DNA of 64,000 nucleotides from Candidatus Zhuqueibacterota bacterium (GCA_029261995.1 JAJDAF010000011.1:48859-112858), one strand, 5' to 3'. Counted from the stretch's first letter, positions 8,078-17,921 are shown. A program made the numbers and translations. Notes: generated from the letters alone by a model not told the origin.

Positions 8078-10846
8078 TTACAAGCTGTAATTCACACGCG
8101 CATAAACGGTTCGTCCAAAAAAGCCAAAAGGTGACAAACCATCGTACGGGAAAATGCCATTAAAACTGTTGTTCTTAAGCTGTTTATCCGGGTAGACATC
8201 AAACAGGTTCTCGGAACCAATTGACAGACCCAAACCCTGGCTCAGCTTGTAGCCTATTTCCAGGTCGGTCAGCCATTTGGCGCCGTATACCTGGTCTCTG
8301 AACTCTCCCGCGGAAGACAGTTCCTTCACTTCGCCGTATCGCTGAGTCCGCACAACAAAGTTCCAGGCATTCAGGTCATAGTTCGCAATGAAATTGAACT
8401 TCTGATGCGGCTGGCCGTCTTCGAAGCGGCCCTGCTCGACTCGGCCGAACAGCGGCACACTGGTGAAGTCAGCCAAGATGTCTGGCGTCTCAATCTCGTC
8501 TTTGTTGGTGATCTCAGTTTCTGTGAAATTCACTGCCGCTGTCAAACGAAAGGTGCCTGGCCCAAGTTTCGTGGCATAACGGCCGGTAATATCGACCCCC
8601 TTTGTCTCGGTGTCAGCTGCGTTTGTGAAGTAACGGCCGCCGTTTGCATCAATCCCCTGTGTCGCCAGAAAGTCCGCTATTCCACTACCTGTGAAGTTCT
8701 CAGTCAGCAGAATGCGGTCAGAGATGTCGATCATGTAGCCATCTACAGTCAGGGAGAAATTGCTTTGCGAAACCGTGAAACCGGCGCTCAGATTAACTGA
8801 GGTTTCGGAGTCAAGATCCTGAGCCCCCAGGGCCCTAGCGACTGGATCATCTACCGGAAATGTACCAACCTCAAAAGGCACCACTCCCTCAGGAGTCGTG
8901 ATGAAGTTGGTGGCGATGGCTGAGTAGTTGGCTTGTGCCAGCGACGGAGCGCGGAAGCCTGTGCTGGCCGCGCCGCGCAGTGCAAAGCCTTCTGCCAATT
9001 CATAGCGCGCCGAAACTTTGCCCGTGACGGTAGAACCGAAATCGTCGTAATTCTCAAATCGACCGGCCACACCCACCAGGAACTCATCAGTCAGGTTGTT
9101 TTCCAGATCGACATAGGCGCCAAAATTGACGCGTGATTCGTCGGTTTCGTTTCTTGGCGAGAAACCTGGAAAGCAGGAAGAGCCAACCGGAGCAGCAGCG
9201 CCAGCATTTGGTCCGTCCAGAACGGGCTCGCCACCATTGCGGTGGGAATCAAGTTCGCCGGGATCGATCTGGTAGTTCTCCCAGCGAAATTCAGCACCGA
9301 TTGCCACATTTAGGGGAGAAGCCGTACCGATATCCATGGCACGCAGCAGGTCCAGGTTGGTCGTAGCCTGTTGGAACCTGAGCGTACCTGCATCGAACTC
9401 CTGCTGGTTCGAGGTTAAGCCAAGTGAAGCGTTGTTGGTATTGGCAACGCCAAAGTTGAACGAGTTATTGCCGTAGGTTTCACTCAAATCGTAAGTCCAC
9501 TGGCCGAGCGAACCCTTGATCCCAGCCGCGGCTGAGAAATCGTTCAGAGTATTATCCAGAGTCGGTAAGAAGCCTTCCGAGTGGATGGCTCTAACCGTAC
9601 GATTATCCTGAGCGCGACGATAGAAGCAGCCTGTGCTGCCGGTACGGTGGTTGTAGCTGCCGAAGGCATAAGCCTGGCCGCCTGCGTCACCAACCGGGAT
9701 GGAGCTGTTGAACATGAGGCTGACATCGTCGAACTCGCCCTGCCCGTAGGCGTGATTGAGACGGTCAAACGTGTCTTCGCGGGAATCACCATCAAAAAAC
9801 TGCTGGCGTGGATCCAAGCCGGCGCGAACGGCACGGTCGCGGCTGCGGACCTGAGCAGAGAGATAGGCGTTGCCATCTTGTGCCAGCGCGAAACCATAGC
9901 CGAGGTGCAGGTTAACAGCCTCACCGTCACGGTAGTCAACTTCGTCGGGCGAGCCAATCGCGCCGTCGCCGTCCCAGTTATAGTTGCCTGCGTCAGAGTT
10001 ATCCGAGAGGTTGAGCTCATTCTCGCCATAGCCGCGCGTGACGGAACTGTAATGCTGGGAGTATGAGACCGAGGCATCAAGACCCTGCTTTTCCTTCAGG
10101 ATGATGTTGATCACACCTGAAATAGCATCAGAGCCATACTGGGCAGCAGCGCCGTCCCGCAGAACCTCAATCTTCTCAATCGCACTCGCCGGAATAGCAT
10201 TCAGATCGGCACCCGTAGAGCCGCGACCTATTGAGCCGTTAACATGAACAAGCGCGCTGGTGTGGCGACGCTTGCCGTTGATAAGGATCAGCACCTGATC
10301 AGGGCCGAGACCGCGAAGTGTCGCCGGTCGCATGTGGTCAGAACCGTCCGTGATCGATGGCCGGGGAGCATTGTAGGACGGTATCAGCATGGACAACACC
10401 TGGGTCATCTCCGTACTCGGAACCGAGTGGAGGTCACGTGCGGAAATCACATCGATCGGCACAGCAGACTCGATTACGGTGCGACCACTAAAGCGCGTTC
10501 CCGTGGCCACGACTTCTGACATCTGCAGCACATCATCCGCCATCGAAAAATCCATGGTCTGAGCTTCTCCAACCGCCACTTTAATAGATTTCTTGATGGT
10601 TTGGTAACCGATGTACTGGACCAGCAAGGTGTAGGAGCCAGCGGGTAAACTCAGCGAATAGGCTCCGTTATTTTGAGCTGCAGCGCCAAGCAACGTTCCC
10701 TGGGCAGAAACGTTGGCGCCAGCAAGCGGGTCGCCGTTGCTGTCGGTAATCGTGCCGCTGACAACTTGCGTGCCTTGTGCAAAAACTGACGTGCAGACAA
10801 ACGCCAGGCTGACTAAAACCAACATGGTAACTCTTAGATACTTCAT
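8078..10846 (-). CDS. TonB-dependent outer-membrane receptor
   Basis: A 922-residue energised outer-membrane transporter. A signal peptide (cleavage after VFA) precedes a carboxypeptidase-regulatory-like domain at about 27-105 (GTITDSNGDPLAGANV, QYIGYQTIKKSI). The plug domain follows at about 115-245 with LRGLGPDQVLILINGKR, ADLNAIPASAIEKIEVL and DGAAAQYGSDAISGVINI. The remainder is a 22-strand barrel ending in ARVNYSL. The substrate is not evident. There is no SusD-like lipoprotein beside it, so it is not an obvious polysaccharide-utilisation pair; the closest general class is siderophore or small-molecule receptors. GGAGGGAG precedes the ATG and a terminator follows. The divergent Rrf2 regulator upstream could control it, but no operator was proven. 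Confidence 0.93.
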   Translation of the reverse strand: MKYLRVTMLVLVSLAFVCTSVFAQGTQVVSGTITDSNGDPLAGANVSAQGTLLGAAAQNNGAYSLSLPAGSYTLLVQYIGYQTIKKSIKVAVGEAQTMDFSMADDVLQMSEVVATGTRFSGRTVIESAVPIDVISARDLHSVPSTEMTQVLSMLIPSYNAPRPSITDGSDHMRPATLRGLGPDQVLILINGKRRHTSALVHVNGSIGRGSTGADLNAIPASAIEKIEVLRDGAAAQYGSDAISGVINIILKEKQGLDASVSYSQHYSSVTRGYGENELNLSDNSDAGNYNWDGDGAIGSPDEVDYRDGEAVNLHLGYGFALAQDGNAYLSAQVRSRDRAVRAGLDPRQQFFDGDSREDTFDRLNHAYGQGEFDDVSLMFNSSIPVGDAGGQAYAFGSYNHRTGSTGCFYRRAQDNRTVRAIHSEGFLPTLDNTLNDFSAAAGIKGSLGQWTYDLSETYGNNSFNFGVANTNNASLGLTSNQQEFDAGTLRFQQATTNLDLLRAMDIGTASPLNVAIGAEFRWENYQIDPGELDSHRNGGEPVLDGPNAGAAAPVGSSCFPGFSPRNETDESRVNFGAYVDLENNLTDEFLVGVAGRFENYDDFGSTVTGKVSARYELAEGFALRGAASTGFRAPSLAQANYSAIATNFITTPEGVVPFEVGTFPVDDPVARALGAQDLDSETSVNLSAGFTVSQSNFSLTVDGYMIDISDRILLTENFTGSGIADFLATQGIDANGGRYFTNAADTETKGVDITGRYATKLGPGTFRLTAAVNFTETEITNKDEIETPDILADFTSVPLFGRVEQGRFEDGQPHQKFNFIANYDLNAWNFVVRTQRYGEVKELSSAGEFRDQVYGAKWLTDLEIGYKLSQGLGLSIGSENLFDVYPDKQLKNNSFNGIFPYDGLSPFGFFGRTVYARVNYSL

Positions 10847-11465
10847 TACTCCCTCCTCGAATAAGTGAGATGAAACTATAGTAAATAGCTTGCAGCTAAA
10901 ATCGCATAGGCGGCCCTCCTGGAAAAGTTATGCCGTGGGTGTTGATCTTGAATTGATCTCATCCTGCAGGCCGAAAGCAGGCCGTCGCTCCAAATACGCT
11001 CAGCTTGGCTAACGCCTAGGCGCTCATTCGGATATCAGGATAGGATGATCTTGAAAGGATTGATTGCTAAATATATAACACTTTTGTGCCAAATATGCAA
11101 GTATTTTGTTGGCCTGCCTTGGTGCAGGCTTGCTGCAAAGTCTGAGTTTTTGAGTCCCGAGTCGTCGGATTCCGGTAGATGGGTCACTCACATCGTGAAA
11201 AAAACAGTCCAACATCAAAAGCATATTTTCTTGTTCTTCGTTTGAGGAGGGCTACTTGCACGGTATCATGTCGCGGGGACTGAGTCGTGGGAATACGCTG
11301 CACTCACCGTATCTGACCTCGGTGGTGGACATCAGGCGTTGACAAACTCGGGAAATCACTTGTCGATTCAATAGATTCATTCATCCGTTTATTTGATTTT
11401 CACAAAATCATTTATTACATTGCCTGACAAAATTCACGTCATTGGAACAAGAAACGGAAAAAAAC
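10847..11465. other. Divergent intergenic region (TonB receptor / Rrf2 regulator)
   Basis: About 620 bases separating divergently read genes. The only clear element is the dyad described at 11395-11409. A TTGACA box near 11339 on the plus strand has no good -10 partner at normal spacing. Short open frames here look random. Confidence 0.4.
11395..11409 (+). promoter_or_regulatory. Dyad upstream of the Rrf2 gene
   Basis: GATTTT-CAC-AAAATC is a perfect 6-bp inverted repeat about 57 bases before the Rrf2 start codon, in AT-rich sequence. Rrf2 proteins often repress their own promoters through short AT-rich dyads, so this is a candidate operator. Confidence 0.4.
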
Positions 11466-11876
11466 ATGCCGGTACTGTTTAGTAGAGCTTGCGAGTATGC
11501 GTTGCGCGGATTGGTTGAGATGGCAAGTGATCCGCAAATCGAACAATGGACGGTCCAAGATTTGGCACAAAGAACCGAAACTCCAGCACCGTTTCTGGCC
11601 AAGACGTTTCAGACCTTGGTCAAACACAAAGTGCTAAAGTCCACCAAAGGACGCCACGGCGGATTTGCCCTGCTGGAGACGACAAAGGAACTCTCTGTTC
11701 TGGACATTGTGCACATTATCGATGGACCGTCTTTGTCCCAGGATTGCGCCTTGGGCTTCGCGGAATGCGGAGTGGACGCCCCTTGCCCAATTCATGAGCA
11801 GTGGGGTGAAATTCGTGAGCAGTTGGTGCATGTGCTCAGCAGTCAAACCCTGTATGACTTCGCTGAAAAACTCTAA
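11466..11876 (+). CDS. Rrf2-family transcriptional regulator with Fe-S-type cysteines
   Basis: A 136-residue winged-helix regulator. The N-terminus FSRACEYALRGLVEMA, the recognition region TPAPFLAKTFQTLVK and the wing GRHGGFAL are diagnostic of Rrf2. Three cysteines in CALGFAECGVDAPC (C-X6-C-X5-C) occupy the place of the cluster ligands of IscR and NsrR, so a redox-, iron- or NO-sensitive Fe-S cluster is likely. The ATG at 11466 fits the family N-terminus; an upstream TTG at 11442 would add eight unconserved residues. It is divergent from the TonB receptor and convergent with a radical SAM gene only 30 bases away. Its regulon may include either one (inference). Confidence 0.9.
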   Translation: MPVLFSRACEYALRGLVEMASDPQIEQWTVQDLAQRTETPAPFLAKTFQTLVKHKVLKSTKGRHGGFALLETTKELSVLDIVHIIDGPSLSQDCALGFAECGVDAPCPIHEQWGEIREQLVHVLSSQTLYDFAEKL

Positions 11877-11906
11877 GCGCGTTTCAGCCAACAGCCCGAG
11901 TCTATT

Positions 11907-12947
11907 CTAACCACTGCAACTCATGCCACTGCCTTGCGTAGCCGCATAGAAGCAGGTGATACATTGTGAATGTTCGATGGTAATGGCTTGGGCAGATTGC
12001 ACGAAATCCGAACTCAGGAAGGCAGCATCTTCGATCCGTCTGGCGGGCAAGACGGGGCACTTGTACCAGCCAGTTTGCCCGGACGCTTCTTTGCCAAATG
12101 CACGCGTGTATGAACATTGGAATCTCGTATAGTCCCGGTCTGCATAAGTGACGATACAGTTGTTGGTTATCCCGGGAGATTCAATATGAGCAATCCCGGA
12201 TTTCTCCCTCCGAACTACCTCTGCTCCCTGGTCGAAAAATGGGATACCAACCAACTCAAGATGCTCCAGTTCGTACTGGCTGAAAAGATGGCGATACGCT
12301 TGTTTGAGTTCTTGCAGCCGACACGCGACCGTTGCCGCCGCACCCGCACCTTCATAAGTGAAAGCCACGGTCGGATGGACGCCATTCAATACGAATCGCC
12401 TGAGACTCTCCAGAACCAAATGAAAAGTCGGTTTGCCACTCCTGTACTGGCGAATAGAGTCGTTTTCCGCGCCAGTCGGACCATCCAGGCTTACGCGGTA
12501 GCTGATGGTTCGATTGGCGGCACGGGCGAGGTCGGCCAGACGTCTGATTGTACTTCCATCCGCCAGAAGTCCATTCGTCAAGATCAGAACATCGGCGTGA
12601 CGCAAACAGGCCTCTACCATCGGGAATAGCCGGTGCCCAAACTTCGGGGATTTGAGTAGAAACACTTCGCCACCGGTCAACCCGATCTGAAATGGTCGGC
12701 CATTCTGCGCCACGACTGCCTGCTGCAGCGCATCTTCCAGCTCGTGTGTTTCAAGAGGCAGCAAGACATCACTGTCGGGGCTGGCATCCACCAGACAGTG
12801 ACAGCACTCGAGATTGCACCGGGTGCCGACAGGATAAAACCAGAGCCAGTCGAGGCCCTCAAACGGGATTTGGGCGGTTTCAGTTGGCGTATGTGCGGCA
12901 GCCGGAACAACGAAAGTCCTTGGCGATGTTGGGGGCATACTGTCCAT
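11907..12947 (-). CDS. Radical SAM protein, cofactorless family assignment
   Basis: A 346-residue enzyme expected to cleave S-adenosylmethionine with a 4Fe-4S cluster. The cluster motif CNLECCHC (C-X3-C-X2-C) is at about residues 44-51, with GLTGGEVFL downstream as the SAM-binding GGE motif. C-terminal cysteines (CSYTRAF, WYKCPVL, CITCFYAATQGSGMSC) could hold an auxiliary SPASM-like cluster. The substrate is unknown and no precursor peptide was recognised nearby. The start has no strong ribosome binding site; ATG 12938 is an alternative. It is convergent with the Rrf2 regulator and divergent from the quinone oxidoreductase, so it appears to be a single-gene unit. Confidence 0.85.
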   Translation of the reverse strand: MDSMPPTSPRTFVVPAAAHTPTETAQIPFEGLDWLWFYPVGTRCNLECCHCLVDASPDSDVLLPLETHELEDALQQAVVAQNGRPFQIGLTGGEVFLLKSPKFGHRLFPMVEACLRHADVLILTNGLLADGSTIRRLADLARAANRTISYRVSLDGPTGAENDSIRQYRSGKPTFHLVLESLRRFVLNGVHPTVAFTYEGAGAAATVACRLQELKQAYRHLFSQYELEHLELVGIPFFDQGAEVVRREKSGIAHIESPGITNNCIVTYADRDYTRFQCSYTRAFGKEASGQTGWYKCPVLPARRIEDAAFLSSDFVQSAQAITIEHSQCITCFYAATQGSGMSCSG

Positions 12948-13082
12948 GTTGTCTCAAACGGAGTTTACAGATTAGTCGCCTTAAAAATAGAGCTTTTTTT
13001 CTGAGAATCAAGGCTTTTCACCAGTCCTTTCAAGGATGGTAGACCCGGGTGGATTTCGAAACAAAACAGGAGATGAGTCCCA

Positions 13083-14117
13083 ATGCATGAAGCCGCGGTT
13101 ATCGAAATAAGCAAATTTGGCCCACCTGAGGTTCTCAAAATCCGGAAGCAAAGCATCGCCCCACCGGCTCCCGACGAAATGATCATCCGGGTCAGAGCCA
13201 TAGGTTTAAATTTCGCGGACATCTTTGAGCGCCTGGGATTGTACGCCGCAGCCCCAAAAGCACCGTTTGTGCCCGGGTTCGAGGTGGCCGGCACGGTGGA
13301 GGAAGTTGGCTCAAGCGTTGAACAATTCGAACGCGGACAGCGTGTTCTGGCTGTCACGCGGTTCGGCGGCTACCAGACTCTGCTCAAAACACAGCAGTCT
13401 TTGGTCAGGGCATTGCCGGACGATTTCACCTTCGAAGAAGGAGCGGGCTTCGCAACGACCTACCTGACGGCCTACCACGGCTTGCTCAATCTTGCTCACC
13501 TCCAGCATCAGGAGAGTGTACTCATCCACGCAGCGGCGGGTGGCGTGGGCACAGCAGCCGTGCAAATCGCCCAGGTTTTCGACGCAGAGATCTTTGCAAC
13601 TTGCGGCTCACAAGAAAAAACCAATTTTCTCAAAGAGATGGGAATTGAGCACACCATTGACTATCGGAAAACGGACTTCGAAAAGGAAGTGCGCAGCAGG
13701 TCGGATACTGGCGGTATCGATATCATCATGGATTCGGTCGGCGGCGAGACCTTTCGTAAAGGTTACCGCCTGCTCAACCCAATGGGCCGACTGATTGTGT
13801 TCGGACTTGGAGATTTGATGCCATCCGGCCGCAAGCCGAACTGGCCTAAGCTCGCTTACAAGTATCTCACCCTGCCCAGGTTCGGCCCGGCAAAGCTGAT
13901 CGGAGACAACAAAACTGTTGCTGGTTTTAACTTGGCGTACATGTTCAAATTCAAGTCCACGTTCAGCGACTCAATGGACCAACTGATGGCCTGGGTTCGC
14001 GACGGCAGACTTCGGACCGTGGTCGGCAGGACCTTCCCGTTTGAACAGGCGGCGCAGGCGCAAACTTACTTGCAGAGTAGGCAGAGCATCGGCAAGGTTG
14101 TCCTGACGGTTGACTGA
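13083..14117 (+). CDS. Zinc-free medium-chain dehydrogenase (quinone oxidoreductase / VAT1-like)
   Basis: A 344-residue NADPH-dependent reductase of the quinone oxidoreductase group. The GroES-like N-terminal domain has GLNFADIFERLGLY and PFVPGFEVAGTVEEVG. The Rossmann fold has the nucleotide motif AAAGGVGTAAVQIAQ at about 155-170, then MDSVGGETFRKGYRLL. The zinc ligands of alcohol dehydrogenases are absent. The long C-terminal part with NWPKLAYKYLTLPRFGP resembles VAT1-type members. Physiological substrates could be quinones or enones. GGAGATGAG supports the ATG. The stop codon directly abuts a fragment of a receiver domain on the other strand, suggesting past rearrangement at its 3 prime end. 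Confidence 0.9.
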   Translation: MHEAAVIEISKFGPPEVLKIRKQSIAPPAPDEMIIRVRAIGLNFADIFERLGLYAAAPKAPFVPGFEVAGTVEEVGSSVEQFERGQRVLAVTRFGGYQTLLKTQQSLVRALPDDFTFEEGAGFATTYLTAYHGLLNLAHLQHQESVLIHAAAGGVGTAAVQIAQVFDAEIFATCGSQEKTNFLKEMGIEHTIDYRKTDFEKEVRSRSDTGGIDIIMDSVGGETFRKGYRLLNPMGRLIVFGLGDLMPSGRKPNWPKLAYKYLTLPRFGPAKLIGDNKTVAGFNLAYMFKFKSTFSDSMDQLMAWVRDGRLRTVVGRTFPFEQAAQAQTYLQSRQSIGKVVLTVD

Positions 14118-14120
14118 CGT

Positions 14121-14189
14121 GCCCGCATCCCGCAATATCGCTTTCACAAGCCCGGTCAATCCACGTTCGTCTTCAACGATGACAATGAA
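14121..14189 (-). pseudogene. Fragment of a response-regulator receiver domain
   Basis: Minus-strand translation gives FIVIVEDERGLTGLVKAILRDAG, here split as FIVIVEDERG plus LTGLVKAILRDAG. This matches the first beta strand, acidic pair and first helix of a CheY-like receiver. No plausible start or continuation follows: the similarity ends at the quinone oxidoreductase stop codon. It is read as a remnant. The stretch is short, so chance resemblance cannot be excluded. Confidence 0.4.
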
Positions 14190-14418
14190 CTGCGGGACCC
14201 ATTTCCGATGAAGGGTTGCCTTGTTAAGAAGCACATAGCCTGATAGCCTCTTATTGCTGTTTTTTTCAGAGCAGAACCTTATCGACTCCTCCGAGTTTGA
14301 GCGCAGGGATTGTCTGGTGGGGTGGGCAAGGGGAGGCTGCAAATCACCTCCGAGTCTAATAAAGACTAAGTCAAAATCCCTAAGTGGCCGATTTCGAGCT
14401 ACCCGCAAGGATAGTCAT

Positions 14419-14761
14419 TCAGAACAAGGCGACCTTAACAAACGGCTTACCCAGAGTTAGATCTGCGCCCACCCCTCTGGCAACACGAAGGTAATCTTGA
14501 ACGCTGCCTTTGCCTCCGACGGACATCGCCAGAATCCTGATAGGTGGAAAATCCTGCTTTAGCTCGCAGATAGTTTCTATCCCTTCTTTCTCGGGCATGA
14601 TAAGGTCAGTTATGACAAGGTCGATATTCGGTTCTTTTCTCAGCAAGTCTATGCCTTCCCTGCCATTAGGTGCAGCAAACACATAAAAAACTGTCAGCAC
14701 TCAACATATTGCACACCATGTCCCACACCTCGGCATCATCGTCGATGACCAATACCCGCAT
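14419..14761 (-). pseudogene. Frameshifted receiver-domain response regulator
   Basis: From ATG 14761 the frame reads MRVLVIDDDAEVWDMVCNML, a normal receiver start, and then stops after about 30 residues. One base out of phase, translation resumes as YVFAAPNGREGIDLL, LVITDLIMPEKEG (acceptor Asp) and LTLGKPF (conserved Lys). The break coincides with a run of six T on the coding strand. Removing one T restores a full receiver of about 110 residues. It sits 22 bases downstream of the hybrid kinase on the same strand, as its likely partner. It could be a true pseudogene or a homopolymer sequencing error. The C-terminus also ends early after KPFVKVALF. Confidence 0.8.
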
Positions 14762-14783
14762 TGCAATACTCCATCATAAGAAG

Positions 14784-17700
14784 TCACTTATCCAAAACGT
14801 TGCGAATACCACCCGCCAACTCTCTTATTATGATCGGCTTTCCGATAACTTCTTGAATGCCATAATGTTCTAGACTGTCTTCTGGTAGACCTTCTCCGTA
14901 TCCAGTCATAATAATGGTCGAAAATTTCGGGCGAATCTTCCGTAGCTCTTCCGCCAAAACCAAGCCAGTCATATCAGGCATGGTCAAATCGGAAATCATC
15001 AAATCATATTTGTCCGGCTGCTGACGAAAAGTTTTCAAAGCCTCTATGCTACTGTTGCAAACCTCCACTTCGTAGCCAAGCCGCTCCAGCATCCTCTTCA
15101 CCACCTTAGCAACTACCAGTTCATCATCGACGACTAAAATGGATTCATGCCCCCCCTGAATTGCTCCAGGCCCTTTTTTAAAAGCTTCCGCCTGGGCGGC
15201 GCTCACGGTCGGAAGATACACTTGAAACGTTGAGCCTTTTCCCGGCTCACTGTCAACATGAATGTCACCGTGATGGCTGGCCACAATACCGTGCACCACC
15301 GCAAGTCCCATACCCGTGCCTTTATCCACCGCTTTTGTGGTGAAGAACGGTTCGAAGAGGCGCTCCAGGGTGGCGTCATCCATTCCGGTTCCTGTATCGC
15401 TCACTGAAAGCCGAACGTATTCCTGCTCATTAAGCTGGGAATGCACTTTTGCTGTAGCGGCATTCACTTTAACCTGCTTCAACTCGATGGTGAGTGTGCC
15501 GCCCTTTGCTTCCATAGCCTGCCAGGCGTTGGTGCATAAATTGACCACGACCTCGTGCATTTGCGTTGCATCAGCCAAAATTTTGTCGCAGGAAGCGTCA
15601 ATTCGCTGCCGGATTTCAATCGTAGTGGGGATGGACGGCCGCAGCAGTTTCTGCGCCTCCTTGACAATTAAATGTAACCTGAGCGGCTGCCGTTCCTTCT
15701 CAGTTTTCCGGCTGAACAATAATATTTGTTCTACCAAGTCTTTGGCCCGAGTTGCCCCTCTCAAAATATGCTCCAAATCTTCACGCAAAAGATTGGATAA
15801 CGACGGGTCTGACAGCGCCATATCGGCATAGCCCAAAATCGGCGTCAGAATATTATTGAAATCATGGGCAATGCCGCCGGCCAGGGTGCCGATGGTCTCC
15901 AGTCTCTTGGAACGGCGAGCCTGCTCCTCCAGCTTGGCTTTTTCTTCTTCCGCCCGCTTGCGCTCGGTGATATCTATCGAAAGGCAATTAACTCCAACAA
16001 TTTCGCCGATTGTGTTAAACAAAGGCTCAACCATTAGTTCATAGAACCCCGTCCTTCCATCTTTGATGTAGCTGGCTTCAACACGGGTACCCTTGCCGGT
16101 CTGAAGTACCCGGCGCTTAACTGCCATCGGCATTTTAGCATCTCCAGCGGTAACCAGTTCGGCATCCGTCTTCCCAAGAATTGTGGCTGCGTTAAATTCG
16201 CGAGACATGTTGTATGCCCATGTGTAGCGAAGGTCTTTATCTTGGGAAAAGACCGTGATCGCAGTATTCCTTAACGCCATACGGAGGCGTTCATCACTTT
16301 GCCGCAGTGTTTTCTCCGCTTCCTTGCGATCGCTGATGTCGCGGGCAATGGCAGCAAAAAATCTGATCTCCTGTGAGCGCCAGGTCGATAAAGATAATTC
16401 CAGCGGAAACACGCTGCCGTCTTTCCTTAAACCCTCCAGTTCCAGCGTTTCCGCCATGTGTTTTGCTTTGCCGGTTTTTACTAATCGCTGCATGTTTTCA
16501 TCGTGGCTCGTGCGATAGCTCTCCGGCATTATTTCTGTAATCGGTTTGCCTATTATTTCATCAATCCGGTAGCCGAACATATTTTGGGCGCCGTTATTCC
16601 ACAGCGTTATGTTTCCGGATTGATCGGCAGTAATGATACCGTCGGCTGTGGATTCAATCAATGAGCGGAATCGTTCTTCGCTATCCTTCAAAGCTTGTTC
16701 AGCCTGCTTGCGCTCGGTGATGTCTTCAAGTATACCCACACCACCAATTATTTCATTTTTGAAGTTATGAATTGCTCTAAAATGAATAACTAAAGGTGTG
16801 GCTTTTTGACTGGTAAGAGAGGTGTAATAATCATTGTAATAACCAAAGCCAGTTTCTAACGTACTTATAATAGCAGCTAAAGCTATCTGATCTCTAACCT
16901 GTTTTAACATATTTAATCCAACTGACTTTTCACGCGTAGAATCCATAATTCTGATAAACTCATCATTGCAATCTGTAACAACTCCATTAGTGTCGAAATG
17001 TATGATTCCAAGTGGGGAATTATTGAAAACATTTCTGTACAATTCTTCGCTACTTCTTAGTGCTTCTTCCGTCTTTTTACGCTCGGTGATGTCTGTGACA
17101 GTTGCCTCGGCCTGGATAATGTTTCCAGATTTGTCTTGTCTCAAAACGGCGGAACATAAGACAGATATCCTTGCACCATCTTTTTTCAACATATCCAGTT
17201 CCACGCTCTCAGCATAACCGTCCTTCGATAGTCTCTTAAATATTCCTGTCCGGTCTTCAGGATTAGCATATCTGTCTACAGCCAACGTTCCAATCAATTC
17301 ATCTGGACTTGAATAACCAAACATTGACACATAACTTGAATTAGCAAAAATGAGCTCACCTTCACCGTTGCTTATTGCGACTCCATCGCATGTTGATTCG
17401 ACCAATGTGCGATAGCGCTCTTCGCTTTCTCGCAATGCTTTCTCTGACTGTTTGCGCTCGGTGGTTTCGATAACACCGGCAATCGCACCGTTGTAGTTAC
17501 CGGCTTCATCTAAAACCGGCGCGGTTTCTATTGTTGTAAGGATGCGATGACCATCTTTTCGTATAAACTCAAAATCATGCTGCTCCTTGATACCTCTCCG
17601 GCGGCGCTCCAGGTTTTTCGTAGAAATCTCGACGCCCTGTTCATCCATAAAAGAGAAAAGGTGTTTCCCTTGCATTTCATCAGGCGTATACCCTAACATT

Positions 17701-17921
17701 CTTGCCATGCTTAGATTTGCAAAGGTTGTGTTACTATCCTTGTCAATCACCCAAACGCCTTCCTGGGCAAGTTCAAGCAGTTCGCGATATTTCGCTTCGC
17801 TTTTCTGTAACGCCTCCTCTGCTCGCTTGTGCTTGACCTCTGCGTGCTCGAGTTCTTTAATCCGATTCTTCAGTATAGCAATTTCTTCACTCGACTGGGG
17901 TGTGTTTGCCCGGCTGTTCAT
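14784..17921 (-). CDS. Hybrid histidine kinase with five PAS domains and C-terminal receiver
   Basis: A 1045-residue soluble sensor kinase. After a short coiled coil (10-45), five PAS/PAC repeats span about 40-665, each closed by a D-I-T/S-(D/E)-R-K signature (for example ITERKRAEE). The dimerisation domain has GGIAHDFNNILTPILGYAD with the phospho-His. The ATPase domain has DTGTGMDDATLERLFEPFF and GTGMGLAVVHGIV. The receiver at about 925-1045 has ILVVDDE, the Asp in LMISDLTMPDMTG and the Lys in VIGKPI. No membrane segment or DNA-binding output is seen, so the signal probably passes by phosphotransfer. The ATG at 17921 has AGGA nine bases upstream; a GTG at 17939 is the alternative. The broken receiver gene downstream is a candidate lost partner. 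Confidence 0.93.
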   Translation of the reverse strand: MNSRANTPQSSEEIAILKNRIKELEHAEVKHKRAEEALQKSEAKYRELLELAQEGVWVIDKDSNTTFANLSMARMLGYTPDEMQGKHLFSFMDEQGVEISTKNLERRRRGIKEQHDFEFIRKDGHRILTTIETAPVLDEAGNYNGAIAGVIETTERKQSEKALRESEERYRTLVESTCDGVAISNGEGELIFANSSYVSMFGYSSPDELIGTLAVDRYANPEDRTGIFKRLSKDGYAESVELDMLKKDGARISVLCSAVLRQDKSGNIIQAEATVTDITERKKTEEALRSSEELYRNVFNNSPLGIIHFDTNGVVTDCNDEFIRIMDSTREKSVGLNMLKQVRDQIALAAIISTLETGFGYYNDYYTSLTSQKATPLVIHFRAIHNFKNEIIGGVGILEDITERKQAEQALKDSEERFRSLIESTADGIITADQSGNITLWNNGAQNMFGYRIDEIIGKPITEIMPESYRTSHDENMQRLVKTGKAKHMAETLELEGLRKDGSVFPLELSLSTWRSQEIRFFAAIARDISDRKEAEKTLRQSDERLRMALRNTAITVFSQDKDLRYTWAYNMSREFNAATILGKTDAELVTAGDAKMPMAVKRRVLQTGKGTRVEASYIKDGRTGFYELMVEPLFNTIGEIVGVNCLSIDITERKRAEEEKAKLEEQARRSKRLETIGTLAGGIAHDFNNILTPILGYADMALSDPSLSNLLREDLEHILRGATRAKDLVEQILLFSRKTEKERQPLRLHLIVKEAQKLLRPSIPTTIEIRQRIDASCDKILADATQMHEVVVNLCTNAWQAMEAKGGTLTIELKQVKVNAATAKVHSQLNEQEYVRLSVSDTGTGMDDATLERLFEPFFTTKAVDKGTGMGLAVVHGIVASHHGDIHVDSEPGKGSTFQVYLPTVSAAQAEAFKKGPGAIQGGHESILVVDDELVVAKVVKRMLERLGYEVEVCNSSIEALKTFRQQPDKYDLMISDLTMPDMTGLVLAEELRKIRPKFSTIIMTGYGEGLPEDSLEHYGIQEVIGKPIIIRELAGGIRNVLDK

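Noticed and set aside
13971..14408. Minus-strand frame of 145 codons
   Set aside because: Mostly antisense to the quinone oxidoreductase. Only the 14121-14189 part resembles a receiver and is listed as a fragment.
14680..14700. Programmed -1 frameshift at T TTT TTA in the broken receiver gene
   Set aside because: The downstream receiver lies in the +1 phase, not the -1 phase, so slippage at this heptamer would not restore it.
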